Below are positions 1 through 8,432 of a stretch of 46,234 bases of DNA, in pieces. A program made the position numbers and the translations under genes. Each line of letters opens with the position of its first letter. The first letter of the stretch is position 1. The DNA lies in the NCBI GenBank assembly GCA_018401955.1, contig JAGYJT010000023.1:1-46234 (forward strand). Direction: 5' to 3'. The stretch is from Chitinophagales bacterium (lineage in GTDB: Bacteria > Bacteroidota > Bacteroidia > Chitinophagales > CAIOSU01). The notes under the pieces were generated by a model. That model was not told the DNA's origin. It saw only the letters and a program-made list of their open reading frames with translations, and ran no database searches.

Positions 1-522
1 CATCAAAAGCTTGAGATAAGAAAGTATAAAAATTTCCCCCCCCCCTCTCGTCCTCATCTTTTTTTGACGAGGATGGAACGTACCCTGCGTCTCTAACGCC
101 CTTTTTTCCGCCATTGCGGAGGCACGGGTGGGTGGTAAGGTAACAACAACGCCTAAAAGTACAAGCAGGCACTAAACCTCACTGCCCGCCCCAAAAACCC
201 GCAGGCACCTCCTCCAACAAGCTTGCTTTAGGGTGCTGCTGTTTTATTTTTGCCTTGGATAAAAAATGGCCTTCATAATCAAGCACTTACTTTTCCAGTC
301 AAGAAAAAGGCAAACAAAAACTTGCACAATATAAAAACGGTTTATAACTTTGTATTGCTTCGGTTGTGTGCTATGGCAGGTAATCTCACTCTTATGTAAC
401 CATACGTTTGAAACCTGGATATATATACTAACCTTGGCAGGTTGTTTTTTGGCGAGCTGTTGGGGGCATGCTCGCTGCAATTTTCGGCATAAACGCTTAT
501 ATTTGGTTACAACCCAACCGAT
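1..522. other. Non-coding 5' region with a 10-C tract
   Basis: I see no convincing gene here. There is a run of ten C at 36-45, followed by a weak hairpin (CCTCATC, seven T, GACGAGG, one mismatch) at about 52-72, and an imperfect palindrome around 73-95 (GGAACGTA-CCC-TGCGTCTC) that pairs with two wobbles and one mismatch. A 78-codon minus-strand reading frame at 244-480 has no recognisable domain and an unconvincing composition. The last 25 bases carry the probable promoter of the monooxygenase gene. Confidence 0.5.
498..505 (+). promoter_or_regulatory. TAnnTTTG -7 element of the monooxygenase gene
   Basis: TATATTTG exactly matches the Bacteroidota -7 consensus TAnnTTTG and ends 17 bases before the ATG at 523. 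A full TTG -33 element is not present; at the expected 20-base spacing there is only CTG (475-477). The predicted leader would be about ten bases. Confidence 0.45.
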
Positions 523-1986
523 ATGAGCGATACTTTTGGCAACGTTCCGTTTTATGATGTAATAGTGGTAGGCGCGGGCCTATCGGGTATTGGTGCGGGC
601 TATCATTTGCAAAATGAGTGCCCCGATAAAACTTTTGCCATATTAGAGAGCCGCGCCAGCATGGGCGGCACGTGGGATTTGTTTAAGTACCCCGGTATCC
701 GCTCCGACTCTGATATGTACACCCTGGGGTTCCCGTTTAACCCTTGGAAAAGCGATAAAACCTTGGCCGATGGCCCGGCTATATTGCAGTACATAAAAGA
801 TACGGCGGCCAAATTTGGCATCGATAAAAAGATACAGTACCACCATAAGGTAATGGATGCCTCGTGGAGCGATACCGAGAAGCTTTGGACCATAACCCTA
901 GCGCCCCACGAGCAGGTGCCGTATACGCAATTGCAGTGCCGTTTTTTAACCATGTGCAGCGGCTACTACGATTATAAAAACGGCTACCTGCCAGAGTTTG
1001 CAGGGCGCGAGGAGTTTAAGGGCCACATAGTGCATCCGCAGCAATGGACACCGGATATTGACTATGCCGATAAAAAAGTAATAGTTATAGGTAGTGGTGC
1101 CACAGCGGTTACTTTAGTGCCTGAGCTGGCCAAAAAAGCCGCCCATGTAACCATGTTGCAGCGCACACCCACTTACATTGCCGCCGTGCCGGGCACCGAT
1201 AAAATAGCCGGGGTATTGCGCAAGGTGCTGCCCGAAAAGCTTGCCTACAAGGTAATAAGGTGGAAGAATATTATGTTGGCCATAGGGGTGTTCAATTTTT
1301 CGAGGAAATGGCCCAATAAAATGCGGCAGTTGCTTCAAAAAGGGGCTAAAAAGAGCATCGGGCCGGCCTATGAGCAAAAACACTTTGACCCACCATATAA
1401 CCCATGGGACCAGCGCATGTGCCTGGTGCCCGATGGTGATTTGTTTAAGGCTATCCGCAAGGGTAGTGCCAATATTGTGACGGACCACATTGAGCGGTTT
1501 ACCCCAAGGGGCATTATGTTGAAATCGGGTACGGAGCTGGAGGCTGATTTGATAGTAACTGCCACGGGGCTTAAGGTGCAACTGCTGGGCGGCATGACCA
1601 TGCACCTCAATGGCGCGTTGGTTGATGCTGGCAAAACCCATGCGTATCGGGGCGTTATGTTTAGCGACATACCCAATTTTGCTTTTACGGTGGGCTACAC
1701 CAATGCCTCGTGGACTTTAAAGTGCGACCTGAGCTTACAGTTTGTTACCAAAGTATTGCGCTATATGGATGCGCATAACCACGAGGTGGTAACCCCGCGC
1801 TTTGATAGCGATACGTTTACATCTGAGCCACTGCTCGATTTTAATGCCGGTTATGTGCTGCGCGCTGCCGATATGTTGCCCAAGCAGGGCTCAAAGCACC
1901 CTTGGAAGGTGTACCAAAACTATGTGCGCGACTTAATGTCGCTTAAATGGAGCGGAGTAGCCGATAAGTATTTGGAGTATAAATAG
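523..1986 (+). CDS. Flavin-containing (Baeyer-Villiger type) monooxygenase
   Basis: A 487-residue NAD(P)H- and FAD-dependent monooxygenase of the class B family, expected to be cytosolic and to oxygenate a ketone or heteroatom substrate that cannot be named from sequence. The FAD Rossmann motif GAGLSG is at residues 17-22 and is followed by the family block GGTWDLFKYPGIRSDSD. The Baeyer-Villiger fingerprint FxGxxxHxxxW is complete at 165-175 (FKGHIVHPQQW), and the NADP Rossmann motif GSGATA is at 190-195. Length is normal for the FMO/BVMO group. The gene stands alone: the next gene is convergent, 36 bases away, and no strong terminator lies between them. A TAnnTTTG element sits just upstream of the ATG. 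The fold call is secure. Baeyer-Villiger rather than N- or S-oxygenation rests on the fingerprint only. Confidence 0.9.
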   Translation: MSDTFGNVPFYDVIVVGAGLSGIGAGYHLQNECPDKTFAILESRASMGGTWDLFKYPGIRSDSDMYTLGFPFNPWKSDKTLADGPAILQYIKDTAAKFGIDKKIQYHHKVMDASWSDTEKLWTITLAPHEQVPYTQLQCRFLTMCSGYYDYKNGYLPEFAGREEFKGHIVHPQQWTPDIDYADKKVIVIGSGATAVTLVPELAKKAAHVTMLQRTPTYIAAVPGTDKIAGVLRKVLPEKLAYKVIRWKNIMLAIGVFNFSRKWPNKMRQLLQKGAKKSIGPAYEQKHFDPPYNPWDQRMCLVPDGDLFKAIRKGSANIVTDHIERFTPRGIMLKSGTELEADLIVTATGLKVQLLGGMTMHLNGALVDAGKTHAYRGVMFSDIPNFAFTVGYTNASWTLKCDLSLQFVTKVLRYMDAHNHEVVTPRFDSDTFTSEPLLDFNAGYVLRAADMLPKQGSKHPWKVYQNYVRDLMSLKWSGVADKYLEYK

Positions 1987-2022
1987 CCACTTTAGCTACT
2001 TTGCGATACGTTAAAACGGCAG

Positions 2023-2610
2023 CTACACCTTCAACCAGCCCTTCAGGCGTGCATCGTCAAGCAATGGCAGTATCATTTGCCATAAGGCAATGGAGTAACC
2101 TTCTACCGGCCCTTGCAGGTGGTTGAGCACTTGTTGGTGGCTAATGCCTTTTTCAATCCAAGCTAGGCCGCCACTATAGTAGTTTACTACGGTAGGTATG
2201 GTAAGGTCTAGTATTTTGGCAAACTGGGCCTCGGGTGTTTCGTTGGCCTCAAACTCCAACCACAGGTTAAGCAGGTTTTGGCCGCGCTCGTCGTCCAGCA
2301 TACCGAAAATGCGTTTGGCGGCAGCAAGTTCTGTTTCGTAGGCAGCTTCGCGTGCGGCGGTATCAAAGGCATAAATGTCGCCAGCATCAATCTCTACTAT
2401 ATCGTGTATTAATAGCATGCTGGTAACTTTGCTTAAGTCAATGCCGGGCTTGGCATATTTGCCAAACACCAAGGGCATCATTGATACGTGCCACGAGTGC
2501 TCGGCAGAGTTCTCTCTACGGGTACCGCTGGTAATGGAGCTTATCCGGTTAATGTCCTTAAGTAAATCTAATTCTTTCAAAAACAGTATCTCTTGGCTAA
2601 CCTGCAACAT
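2023..2610 (-). CDS. HD-domain hydrolase (YfbR/HDDC2-like)
   Basis: A soluble HD-superfamily metal-dependent phosphohydrolase, probably a 5'-deoxynucleotidase-like enzyme of the YfbR/HDDC2 group. The first metal ligand is the His in ENSAEHSWHV, the HD pair is in LLIHDIVEIDAGD, and a downstream Asp is in KILDLTIP. I chose the ATG at 2610 (195 residues, MLQVSQEILF), which gives the usual family length. A TTG 42 bases further upstream (2652) is in frame and would leave only four bases after the stop of the SDR gene. Either way the two genes are same-strand and closely packed, so they are likely cotranscribed. The substrate is not readable from sequence. Confidence 0.85.
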   Translation of the reverse strand: MLQVSQEILFLKELDLLKDINRISSITSGTRRENSAEHSWHVSMMPLVFGKYAKPGIDLSKVTSMLLIHDIVEIDAGDIYAFDTAAREAAYETELAAAKRIFGMLDDERGQNLLNLWLEFEANETPEAQFAKILDLTIPTVVNYYSGGLAWIEKGISHQQVLNHLQGPVEGYSIALWQMILPLLDDARLKGWLKV

Positions 2611-2656
2611 GCTTTGTGTTTGCGGTAAAGATAGCGGTTGTGGTTTAACCAATTTG

Positions 2657-4105
2657 CTATACTGCCTTAAAATTGATGATGTTCATCGCCATGTTCTGAA
2701 AAATGAAATGGTGAAACGGCAACAAGCTATACCAGTACAACCTGCCCCATACGCCATGGGGTCTAAAGGTGGCAGTTTGTACTAAGGTGTAACCCTTATT
2801 ATCGTTTGGTTGCAGTTTAAACTCTAGCCAGGCTTCACCGGGCAGTTTCATTTCGGCGTATAACAATAGGCGTTTGTTTTTGCGGTCTGCCAAAATAACC
2901 CGCCAAAAATCGAGGGCATCGCCAGCAATTATATCTTTTTCTGAGCGCCTACCACGCCTAAGGCCCACGCCACCTACCATTTTATCAAGCAAGCCCCTAA
3001 TTTTCCAAAGTAGGTTGGCATAGTACCACCCCCTGTTGCCGCCAATAGCCCAAATATTGGCAATCACTTCTTCAGGGTTTCGGGTAAAGGCAATTTTCCG
3101 TTGGTCGTTTACGCAGCCATGTTCGGGCACCTTTACAAAATCGTTGAGGTTTACGTGGTAGTTGCTTGCTGCTAGCGAGTCTTTCCAGCTACTTACCACA
3201 GCGTTTTGGGCAATTTTATCAAACGCCAATTGCACCGCTTGTTTATAGCTAAGCAGCTTAATGGGTACAATATCGTTTATGGCCGATGGGGTGGCAATTA
3301 CTTCGTTTTTCATGCTATCAACTAAGTGGCTGGCCAATGAGTAAGATACCGAGGTAACAAAATATAGCCAATACGAGGATAGTTTGGGCGTAAGCACGGG
3401 CACCGTTATTATATATCGTTTGTAGCCCCTTGCCTCGGCAAATTGAAGCATCATTTGCTTATAGGTAAGTACATCTGCACCTCCAATATCAAAGGTTTTG
3501 TTGTAGGCTTCCGTTTTGAGCATTATGCCCGATAGGTATTGCAGCACATCGCGCACTCCAATAGGTTGGCAGCGGGTTGCTACCCATTTGGGTGCCACCA
3601 TTATGGGCAGTTTTTCCACTAGGTCGCGAATAATTTCGAACGAAGCACTGCCAGAACCTACCACAATGCCCGCTCTTAAAACGGTTAGCGGAATGTTAGA
3701 GTCGGCCAGCACGGTCTCTACATTTTTTCTAGATTTCAGGTGCTTTGATAAGCCTTCATCGTTGGTAATGCCACTTAAATAAACCAGGTGCTGTACCTTG
3801 GTTTGTTTAAGGTAATCCATAAAGTTATCCGCCGTTTGCTGCTCGCGTGCTGCAAATTCGCCCCCACTACCGGTCATGCTGTGCACCAGGTAGTAGGCTG
3901 CATCAATATCGGTGGGTAGGTTGTTTACATCAAGCGGCTTGCTTAAATCAGCGGTATGGAGTTTAATGTGCGGTTGTATGCTATCGGTAATGTCAATGCG
4001 GTTCACATCCCTTACCATACAATGCACAAAATGGCCCTGCTCTACTAATAAATCCAGCAATCTTCTGCCAATATAGCCATTGGCCCCCGTAAGTAGAATG
4101 TTCAT
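2657..4105 (-). CDS. NAD(P)-binding SDR-family protein with C-terminal DUF2867
   Basis: A 482-residue protein in two parts. Residues 1 to about 300 form an atypical (NmrA/YbjT-like) short-chain dehydrogenase with the nucleotide-binding motif TGANGYIGRRL near the N-terminus (Gly 7, 10 and 13) and the block YYLVHSMTGSG. The C-terminal third looks like DUF2867, recognisable by DALDFWRVILADR and LLLYAEMKLPGEAWLEF. The architecture is common in Bacteroidota and its substrate is not established. It is the first gene of a probable two-gene unit with the HD hydrolase. Its ATG is clear. Divergent from the radical SAM gene, with a 193-base A/T-rich gap holding no obvious gene. Confidence 0.85.
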   Translation of the reverse strand: MNILLTGANGYIGRRLLDLLVEQGHFVHCMVRDVNRIDITDSIQPHIKLHTADLSKPLDVNNLPTDIDAAYYLVHSMTGSGGEFAAREQQTADNFMDYLKQTKVQHLVYLSGITNDEGLSKHLKSRKNVETVLADSNIPLTVLRAGIVVGSGSASFEIIRDLVEKLPIMVAPKWVATRCQPIGVRDVLQYLSGIMLKTEAYNKTFDIGGADVLTYKQMMLQFAEARGYKRYIITVPVLTPKLSSYWLYFVTSVSYSLASHLVDSMKNEVIATPSAINDIVPIKLLSYKQAVQLAFDKIAQNAVVSSWKDSLAASNYHVNLNDFVKVPEHGCVNDQRKIAFTRNPEEVIANIWAIGGNRGWYYANLLWKIRGLLDKMVGGVGLRRGRRSEKDIIAGDALDFWRVILADRKNKRLLLYAEMKLPGEAWLEFKLQPNDNKGYTLVQTATFRPHGVWGRLYWYSLLPFHHFIFQNMAMNIINFKAV

Positions 4106-4298
4106 ATAGTAAAGACAAGTGAGGGTGTAAATAGTTTTTTTCGGCCATTATGTATCATTTTTTACCGCTAATAGTTTTCGGTTTGAAGTAAGAAGTGAAC
4201 AAGGTATTTAATTATAAATATAGGATGTTCCCATAAGAACTAAATAAATTAGTTTAACTTGCTAAAATATTTTAGTTTGGTAGTCAAATAACGTGGCT

Positions 4299-5534
4299 AT
4301 GAACGAGCGTATACAGGAGAAACTAAAGATACTAGCTGATGCTGCCAAGTATGACGTGTCGTGCGCCAGTAGCGGAAGCGATAGGGCTGCCAAGGCCGGT
4401 GGGCTGGGCAATGCAAGCAATATGGGCATTTGCCATAGCTATACTGAAGATGGTAGATGCGTTTCGTTGTTGAAGGTGTTACTTACCAACTACTGCATTT
4501 ATGATTGTGCCTATTGCGTAAGCCGCAGCAGCAACGATGTTAAGCGGGCGGCCTTTACCGTTGACGAAGTGGTGGAGCTTACCATGGAGTTTTATAAGCG
4601 CAATTACATCGAGGGGCTGTTCCTCAGTTCGGGCATTTTTAAAAATGCCGACTATACCATGGAGCGGCTGGTGCGTATAGCCAAAGATCTAAGGTTGGTA
4701 CACAATTTCAACGGGTATATTCACCTTAAATTAATACCTGGTGCCAGCGACGAGCTGGTTCAGCAGGCAGGCCTGTATGCCGATAGGTTGAGCGCTAACC
4801 TTGAGCTGCCATCAGAAACCAGCCTAAAGCTCATTGCGCCCGAAAAGAGCTATGCGCAAGTGTACGAACCTATGAACTACCTTAAAGAGGCCATAGTAGA
4901 GTATAAGCGCGAAAAGAAGTTGGTAAAAAGCACCCCTAAATTTGCGCCGGCAGGGCAGAGTACCCAAATGGTAATAGGGGCTTCCCCCGAAACTGATTTG
5001 CATATTCTCAACCTATCGAGCAGTTTGTACGAAGAGCAAAACCTTAAGCGTGTTTACTTTTCGGGCTACATACCGGTAAGCAACGATACGCGCCTACCCA
5101 CGTTGGTTGCCCCGCCTTTGGTGCGCGAAAATCGACTGTACCAAGCTGATTGGTTGATGCGTTTTTATGGTTTTAAGGTGGATGAAATAGTGGATGACCA
5201 GCATCCGCACCTTGATATGCAGTTCGACCCAAAACTGGTATATGCGCTGCGCAACATGCACTTGTTCCCTATAAATCTACAAACGGCCCCTTACGAAATG
5301 GTAGTGCGTGTGCCAGGCATCGGCATCCGCAGTGCCAAGAAAATTATGGCTGCCCGCCGCTATACCCGCATTCATATTGATTTGCTTAAGAAGTTGCGCG
5401 TAGCCTTAAACCGTGCCCAATATTTTATTGATGTGCCGGGTAACCTGCTGCTGCGAAAAGACTATTACCCTGAGTTGATAAGAAAAGAGTTGGCCGGAGA
5501 AACCAAACCGCAGCAACTGGCGCTGTTTGCATAA
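4299..5534 (+). CDS. Radical SAM protein, putative DNA modification/repair (TIGR03916 type)
   Basis: A 411-residue radical S-adenosylmethionine enzyme. The 4Fe-4S ligand motif CxxxCxxC is seen at residues 66, 70 and 73 in NYCIYDCAYC. The N-terminal block AAKYDVSCASSGS and a C-terminal helix-hairpin-helix-like stretch (VRVPGIGIRSAKKIM) are typical of the family named putative DNA modification/repair radical SAM protein. I use the ATG at 4299; a GTG two codons upstream (4293) is also possible. Its stop overlaps the start of the next gene by one base (TAATG), so translation is probably coupled. Family membership is a confident reading. The DNA role is inferred from the HhH motif and the partner, not demonstrated. 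Confidence 0.88.
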   Translation: MNERIQEKLKILADAAKYDVSCASSGSDRAAKAGGLGNASNMGICHSYTEDGRCVSLLKVLLTNYCIYDCAYCVSRSSNDVKRAAFTVDEVVELTMEFYKRNYIEGLFLSSGIFKNADYTMERLVRIAKDLRLVHNFNGYIHLKLIPGASDELVQQAGLYADRLSANLELPSETSLKLIAPEKSYAQVYEPMNYLKEAIVEYKREKKLVKSTPKFAPAGQSTQMVIGASPETDLHILNLSSSLYEEQNLKRVYFSGYIPVSNDTRLPTLVAPPLVRENRLYQADWLMRFYGFKVDEIVDDQHPHLDMQFDPKLVYALRNMHLFPINLQTAPYEMVVRVPGIGIRSAKKIMAARRYTRIHIDLLKKLRVALNRAQYFIDVPGNLLLRKDYYPELIRKELAGETKPQQLALFA

Positions 5535-6343
5535 TGATGGACTTTATGTTTGCCAAACCTAACATTAGCCTAGATGAGTGTGTAGTAACCTACGATGGCA
5601 CCTACGAGGGGTTGCTTACCGTGGTGTTTGAGTGCTATCGATTGAAGCTGGCACCTACGGTCATAAAGCCTAGCGGTGCGGCACCGCAATCGCTGTTCAC
5701 TAGTCAACACCCGATTGAGGTAACCACCGATAACGCTAGTGCTAAGAGGGTGGTAGCTGGCATACGTAAGTATGGTCTTCAACAAGCGGTAATGGATGTT
5801 TACAAAACATTCCTATCGGAGGATAGTAACCGCGAAATGGTCATTTTTGGATACTTGCGGCTGCTGTTTAGCATACAAAAGCCCATTAACACCCGTTACC
5901 ATGTTAGTGAAGTGTTGCGGGTAAGCCAGTTGGTAAAACAAATGCGTCGCGAGGTGCACCGCATGCATGCCTTCGTGCGGTTTCAAGAGCTGGCCGACGG
6001 GTTGTTTTTTGCACCTATCGAACCCGATTTTGATGTGCTGCCCGTAACCTATCAGCATTTTAAAGCCCGGTATGCATCTATGCAATGGTGTATTTACGAC
6101 ATTAAGCGCGACTATGGCGTGCTTTACAACGGGCAAACCGTTGAGGAGGTAAAACTTGAGGAGGCAAAAGCTTTAAACAGTGTGCAGTTGCCAGCAGCGT
6201 TGCTTTCTGGCAAAGAGCAAGATTATCAGCAACTGTGGCGGGATTATTTTAACAGCACCAATATCATTGAGCGCAAAAATATTAAACTGCACCTGCGGCA
6301 TGTACCCACCCGCTATTGGAAATACCTTACTGAGAAACAATAG
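5534..6343 (+). CDS. DUF4130 / TIGR03915-family putative DNA metabolism protein
   Basis: A 269-residue partner of the upstream radical SAM gene, to which it is translationally coupled (TAATG). The C-terminus RHVPTRYWKYLTEK is the signature ending of the DUF4130 family, and the central VSQLVKQMRREVHRMHAFVRF with FFAPIEPDFDVLP fits the same family. In other genomes this family is encoded next to the radical SAM protein and is sometimes fused to uracil-DNA glycosylase-like domains. No such fusion is present here. A second ATG directly follows the first. No signal peptide or membrane segment is visible, so it is probably cytosolic. Confidence 0.85.
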   Translation: MMDFMFAKPNISLDECVVTYDGTYEGLLTVVFECYRLKLAPTVIKPSGAAPQSLFTSQHPIEVTTDNASAKRVVAGIRKYGLQQAVMDVYKTFLSEDSNREMVIFGYLRLLFSIQKPINTRYHVSEVLRVSQLVKQMRREVHRMHAFVRFQELADGLFFAPIEPDFDVLPVTYQHFKARYASMQWCIYDIKRDYGVLYNGQTVEEVKLEEAKALNSVQLPAALLSGKEQDYQQLWRDYFNSTNIIERKNIKLHLRHVPTRYWKYLTEKQ

Positions 6344-6373
6344 ACCGTTTAGCTGCGGGGCAAAAACAACTGT

Positions 6374-7336
6374 TTAATAATCAACCTTTGGCTGCACGTA
6401 TGCCTCTATAAAGTCTTCAATATCATTGGCTAAGCGATGGGGTAGCTCTATTTGGGGCACGTGCCCGCAAGTATCATACAGCACCACTTTGCTGTTCAAT
6501 ATGTCCCGCTTAAATTTTTCGGCGTGCTCATAAGGTACTATCGCATCTTCTTTGCCCCACACAATTAGGGTAGGACATTGTACTTGGGCAATTTTGGTAG
6601 TATCGGGTAGTATGCCGCTATTACCCAGCGTTATTAAGTTACCAATATTACCTTCGCGGTTGGTAAGGCCGTTGTTAACCGCCACTGCCTTGAGGTTTGG
6701 TTGCCAGTATTGCGATGTAATGTGGTTAGCGTTTTGCATAGAGAACGACATTGGCAAGCCTCTTGCCAAAAGTGCCCGAGCCAGGGTATTGTCTAGCAGT
6801 TCAATACGGCCTATGTTGGCTTTTACCTTTTCTATTTCATAGCCAGCGCTGCCTAGCAGCACTAGGCCTTTTACTTTTTGCGGGAAACTTGCAGCCAGTT
6901 CCCAGCTCATCCAACCGCCTAGGCTGTTTCCTATTACATAAAGGCTATCAATGTTTAAGGTATCGAGCATATGTGCCAAAAAGTCGCGGTAAAGCGCTTC
7001 AGCCGAATCGTCGCTACTTGGCAAGTCAGACATGCCAAAACCGGGCAAGTCAACCCTAACCACCCTGTAGTTTACTTTCATTATATCAGCCAGGCTATCA
7101 AAATTGGTGAAATTGCCACCAAAGCCATGAATCATCAATACAGGGGTGCCTTGGCCAACATCAGTGTAGTGAATCTCTGCACCGCGCCATTGTAAAAAAT
7201 GCGAATGCTCGGTACTGAATCTTTTTTTAGCTTCTGCTTTGGTTATGGTGTGTTCGGTACGCAGCAATAGGGCGTATACTAACACCAGAGATAAAAGGGT
7301 GAGGAGCACCCCAACTGCGATTAATAATTTCTTCAC
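6374..7336 (-). CDS. Membrane-anchored alpha/beta hydrolase
   Basis: A 320-residue serine hydrolase. Residues 1-25 form one hydrophobic segment (KKLLIAVGVLLTLLSLVLVY), so the catalytic domain is probably anchored at the inner membrane facing the periplasm, or exported. The oxyanion region is HGFGG at 70-74. The nucleophile elbow GNSLGG places Ser138, the acid is Asp264 in VWGKEDAIVP, and the base is His292 in CGHVPQIE. The triad is complete. The start is a GTG at 7336; there is no better ATG that keeps the membrane segment. It is divergent from the START-domain gene and its 3' end faces the DUF4130 gene 30 bases away. The substrate (ester, lactone or haloalkane class) cannot be decided. Confidence 0.85.
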   Translation of the reverse strand: MKKLLIAVGVLLTLLSLVLVYALLLRTEHTITKAEAKKRFSTEHSHFLQWRGAEIHYTDVGQGTPVLMIHGFGGNFTNFDSLADIMKVNYRVVRVDLPGFGMSDLPSSDDSAEALYRDFLAHMLDTLNIDSLYVIGNSLGGWMSWELAASFPQKVKGLVLLGSAGYEIEKVKANIGRIELLDNTLARALLARGLPMSFSMQNANHITSQYWQPNLKAVAVNNGLTNREGNIGNLITLGNSGILPDTTKIAQVQCPTLIVWGKEDAIVPYEHAEKFKRDILNSKVVLYDTCGHVPQIELPHRLANDIEDFIEAYVQPKVDY

Positions 7337-7494
7337 AGGTTTTACTTTGTCTGCAAGTTAAGCAGTTATTGGGCAAAAGTTAACAAAATTGTTAGGAACA
7401 AATGCAATAAGTGGCGAGTGGTAATCGTCATGGTAGCGGAAATTAGGCGCGGTATATGCGCCAGGTTTCCGTAAATTTTAACCGACGATTGAAT

Positions 7495-8130
7495 ATGATA
7501 TCCCGAACTATTTGCCGCATCGCACTTTTGATGCTCATTACTGCTCCACTCTTTATTAATGCCCAACCAAGAGACTGGAAAGAATCTACTGCCAATGATG
7601 GCAAAATAAAAGTGAAATATATAGTAGAGAAGGTTGAGGATAAAGCAGGCGATAACCTAGTAATTGCTGAGTACATTGTAAAAACCACCGCTAACATTAA
7701 GCTCAACAAGGCTGAAAAGCTGTTGCGCAATGCTAACAAATACAAAGAATTTTTAGACAATACCGAAGTGAGCAAAAACGTGGGAACTACCACCAAAAGT
7801 GATTGGCTACTTTATTTATTGATTGATGCACCTTGGCCAATGCCCGATGCTGATTGCGTGCAGCGGGTTACCGTAAATAGAACTGAAAAAGAACTTACCG
7901 TTAACTGTGTGGCTGCGCCCGATGCATATCCTTTGCAGGGCGAAAAGCGCATGATAATAAGTGATACTAAGTTTTATTTTATTGAAAAATCTCCAGGAGT
8001 GGTAGATGTTACGGTTACTACAAGATTTTCACCGATGGGCCCTATTACTAAATTTATGTTGGAGACTTGGTTTCCGAAAGGGCCGGTTAAACTAATGGAG
8101 CGGCTGTTGGAGCAAATAAAGGCGGATTGA
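7495..8130 (+). CDS. Secreted START/SRPBCC-domain protein
   Basis: A 211-residue protein with an N-terminal signal peptide (ISRTICRIALLMLITAPLFINAQ) followed by a START/Bet v1-like lipid-binding fold. The family signs are the middle block NANKYKEFLDNTEVSKNV and the C-terminal MGPITKFMLETWFPKGPVKLMERLLEQ. I prefer the ATG at 7495 because it begins the signal peptide directly; an in-frame ATG at 7456 would add 13 polar residues before it. The likely location is the periplasm or outer membrane, with a hydrophobic ligand, but no ligand can be named. It is convergent with a small minus-strand frame that ends 13 bases after its stop. Confidence 0.75.
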   Translation: MISRTICRIALLMLITAPLFINAQPRDWKESTANDGKIKVKYIVEKVEDKAGDNLVIAEYIVKTTANIKLNKAEKLLRNANKYKEFLDNTEVSKNVGTTTKSDWLLYLLIDAPWPMPDADCVQRVTVNRTEKELTVNCVAAPDAYPLQGEKRMIISDTKFYFIEKSPGVVDVTVTTRFSPMGPITKFMLETWFPKGPVKLMERLLEQIKAD

Positions 8131-8142
8131 TACTATATGCTA

Positions 8143-8265
8143 TTAAATTTGGCCCAGCATTAAGAAACTGGTTACTGCGAAAAGGCCAACAAAACCCTCC
8201 CAGCCAATATTGGTTAAGAAATAACCACTAAGCATTTTTCCGTTCTCTTTGATTACTGTTGCCAT
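8143..8265 (-). CDS. Candidate 40-residue membrane peptide
   Basis: A short minus-strand frame, ATG at 8265 and TAA at 8143-8145. It begins MATVIKENGKMLSGY, continues with a hydrophobic stretch containing one Trp and several Gly, Phe and Leu (about residues 15-37), and ends MLGQI. The order of a polar N-terminus, one membrane-length hydrophobic segment and a short tail is protein-like. A TTGACA-N17-TATATT promoter lies on the same strand, with a predicted leader of about 24 bases. I do not recognise a family. The alternative is a small RNA antisense to the 3' end of the START gene. Confidence 0.5.
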   Translation of the reverse strand: MATVIKENGKMLSGYFLTNIGWEGFVGLFAVTSFLMLGQI

Positions 8266-8295
8266 ATCTCGTCGTGCTTTAATCGTTATAGGGGT

Positions 8296-8324
8296 AATAT
8301 AATGCAAGCGGGAAGCGGTGTCAA
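8296..8324 (-). promoter_or_regulatory. Promoter for the 40-codon ORF
   Basis: On the minus strand, TTGACA (complement of 8319-8324) is separated by exactly 17 bases from TATATT (complement of 8296-8301). The same site also reads as TTG-N20-TATATT, which fits the Bacteroidota spacing. Transcription would start near 8289 and run into the ATG at 8265. Confidence 0.5.
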
Positions 8325-8325
8325 G

Positions 8326-8353
8326 AAAAAGTTACGTTTTGGGGCAACTTTTT
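8326..8353. terminator. A/T-rich hairpin, possible terminator
   Basis: AAAAAGTT (8326-8333) pairs with AACTTTTT (8346-8353) across a 12-base loop, and the plus strand continues with a long T-rich run. It could end plus-strand transcripts from the START gene, but the stem is all A/T apart from one G-C pair, so the call is weak. The rest of the 8266-8432 gap holds the promoter of the small ORF and no other gene that I can see. Confidence 0.3.
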
Positions 8354-8432
8354 TTTATTTTTTTTCGAAACCCTAGTCTTTACTGGTATTTGCAGCCCGA
8401 TTTTTTATTGCCGAAAGTTGAAACCCACCACA

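Noticed and set aside
60..240. Structured RNA (RNase P, tmRNA or riboswitch) in the 5' region
   Set aside because: I compared both strands with the conserved cores I know and found no match; only weak local hairpins remain.
244..480. 78-codon minus-strand ORF in the 5' region
   Set aside because: No domain, signal or promoter that I can support, and odd composition for this genome; most likely chance.
1987..2022. Terminator between the monooxygenase and HD genes
   Set aside because: Only a five-base TAGCT/AGCTA pairing with a large loop and no T run.
2375..2785. 136-codon plus-strand ORF over the HD/SDR junction
   Set aside because: Antisense to two well-supported genes and without a domain.
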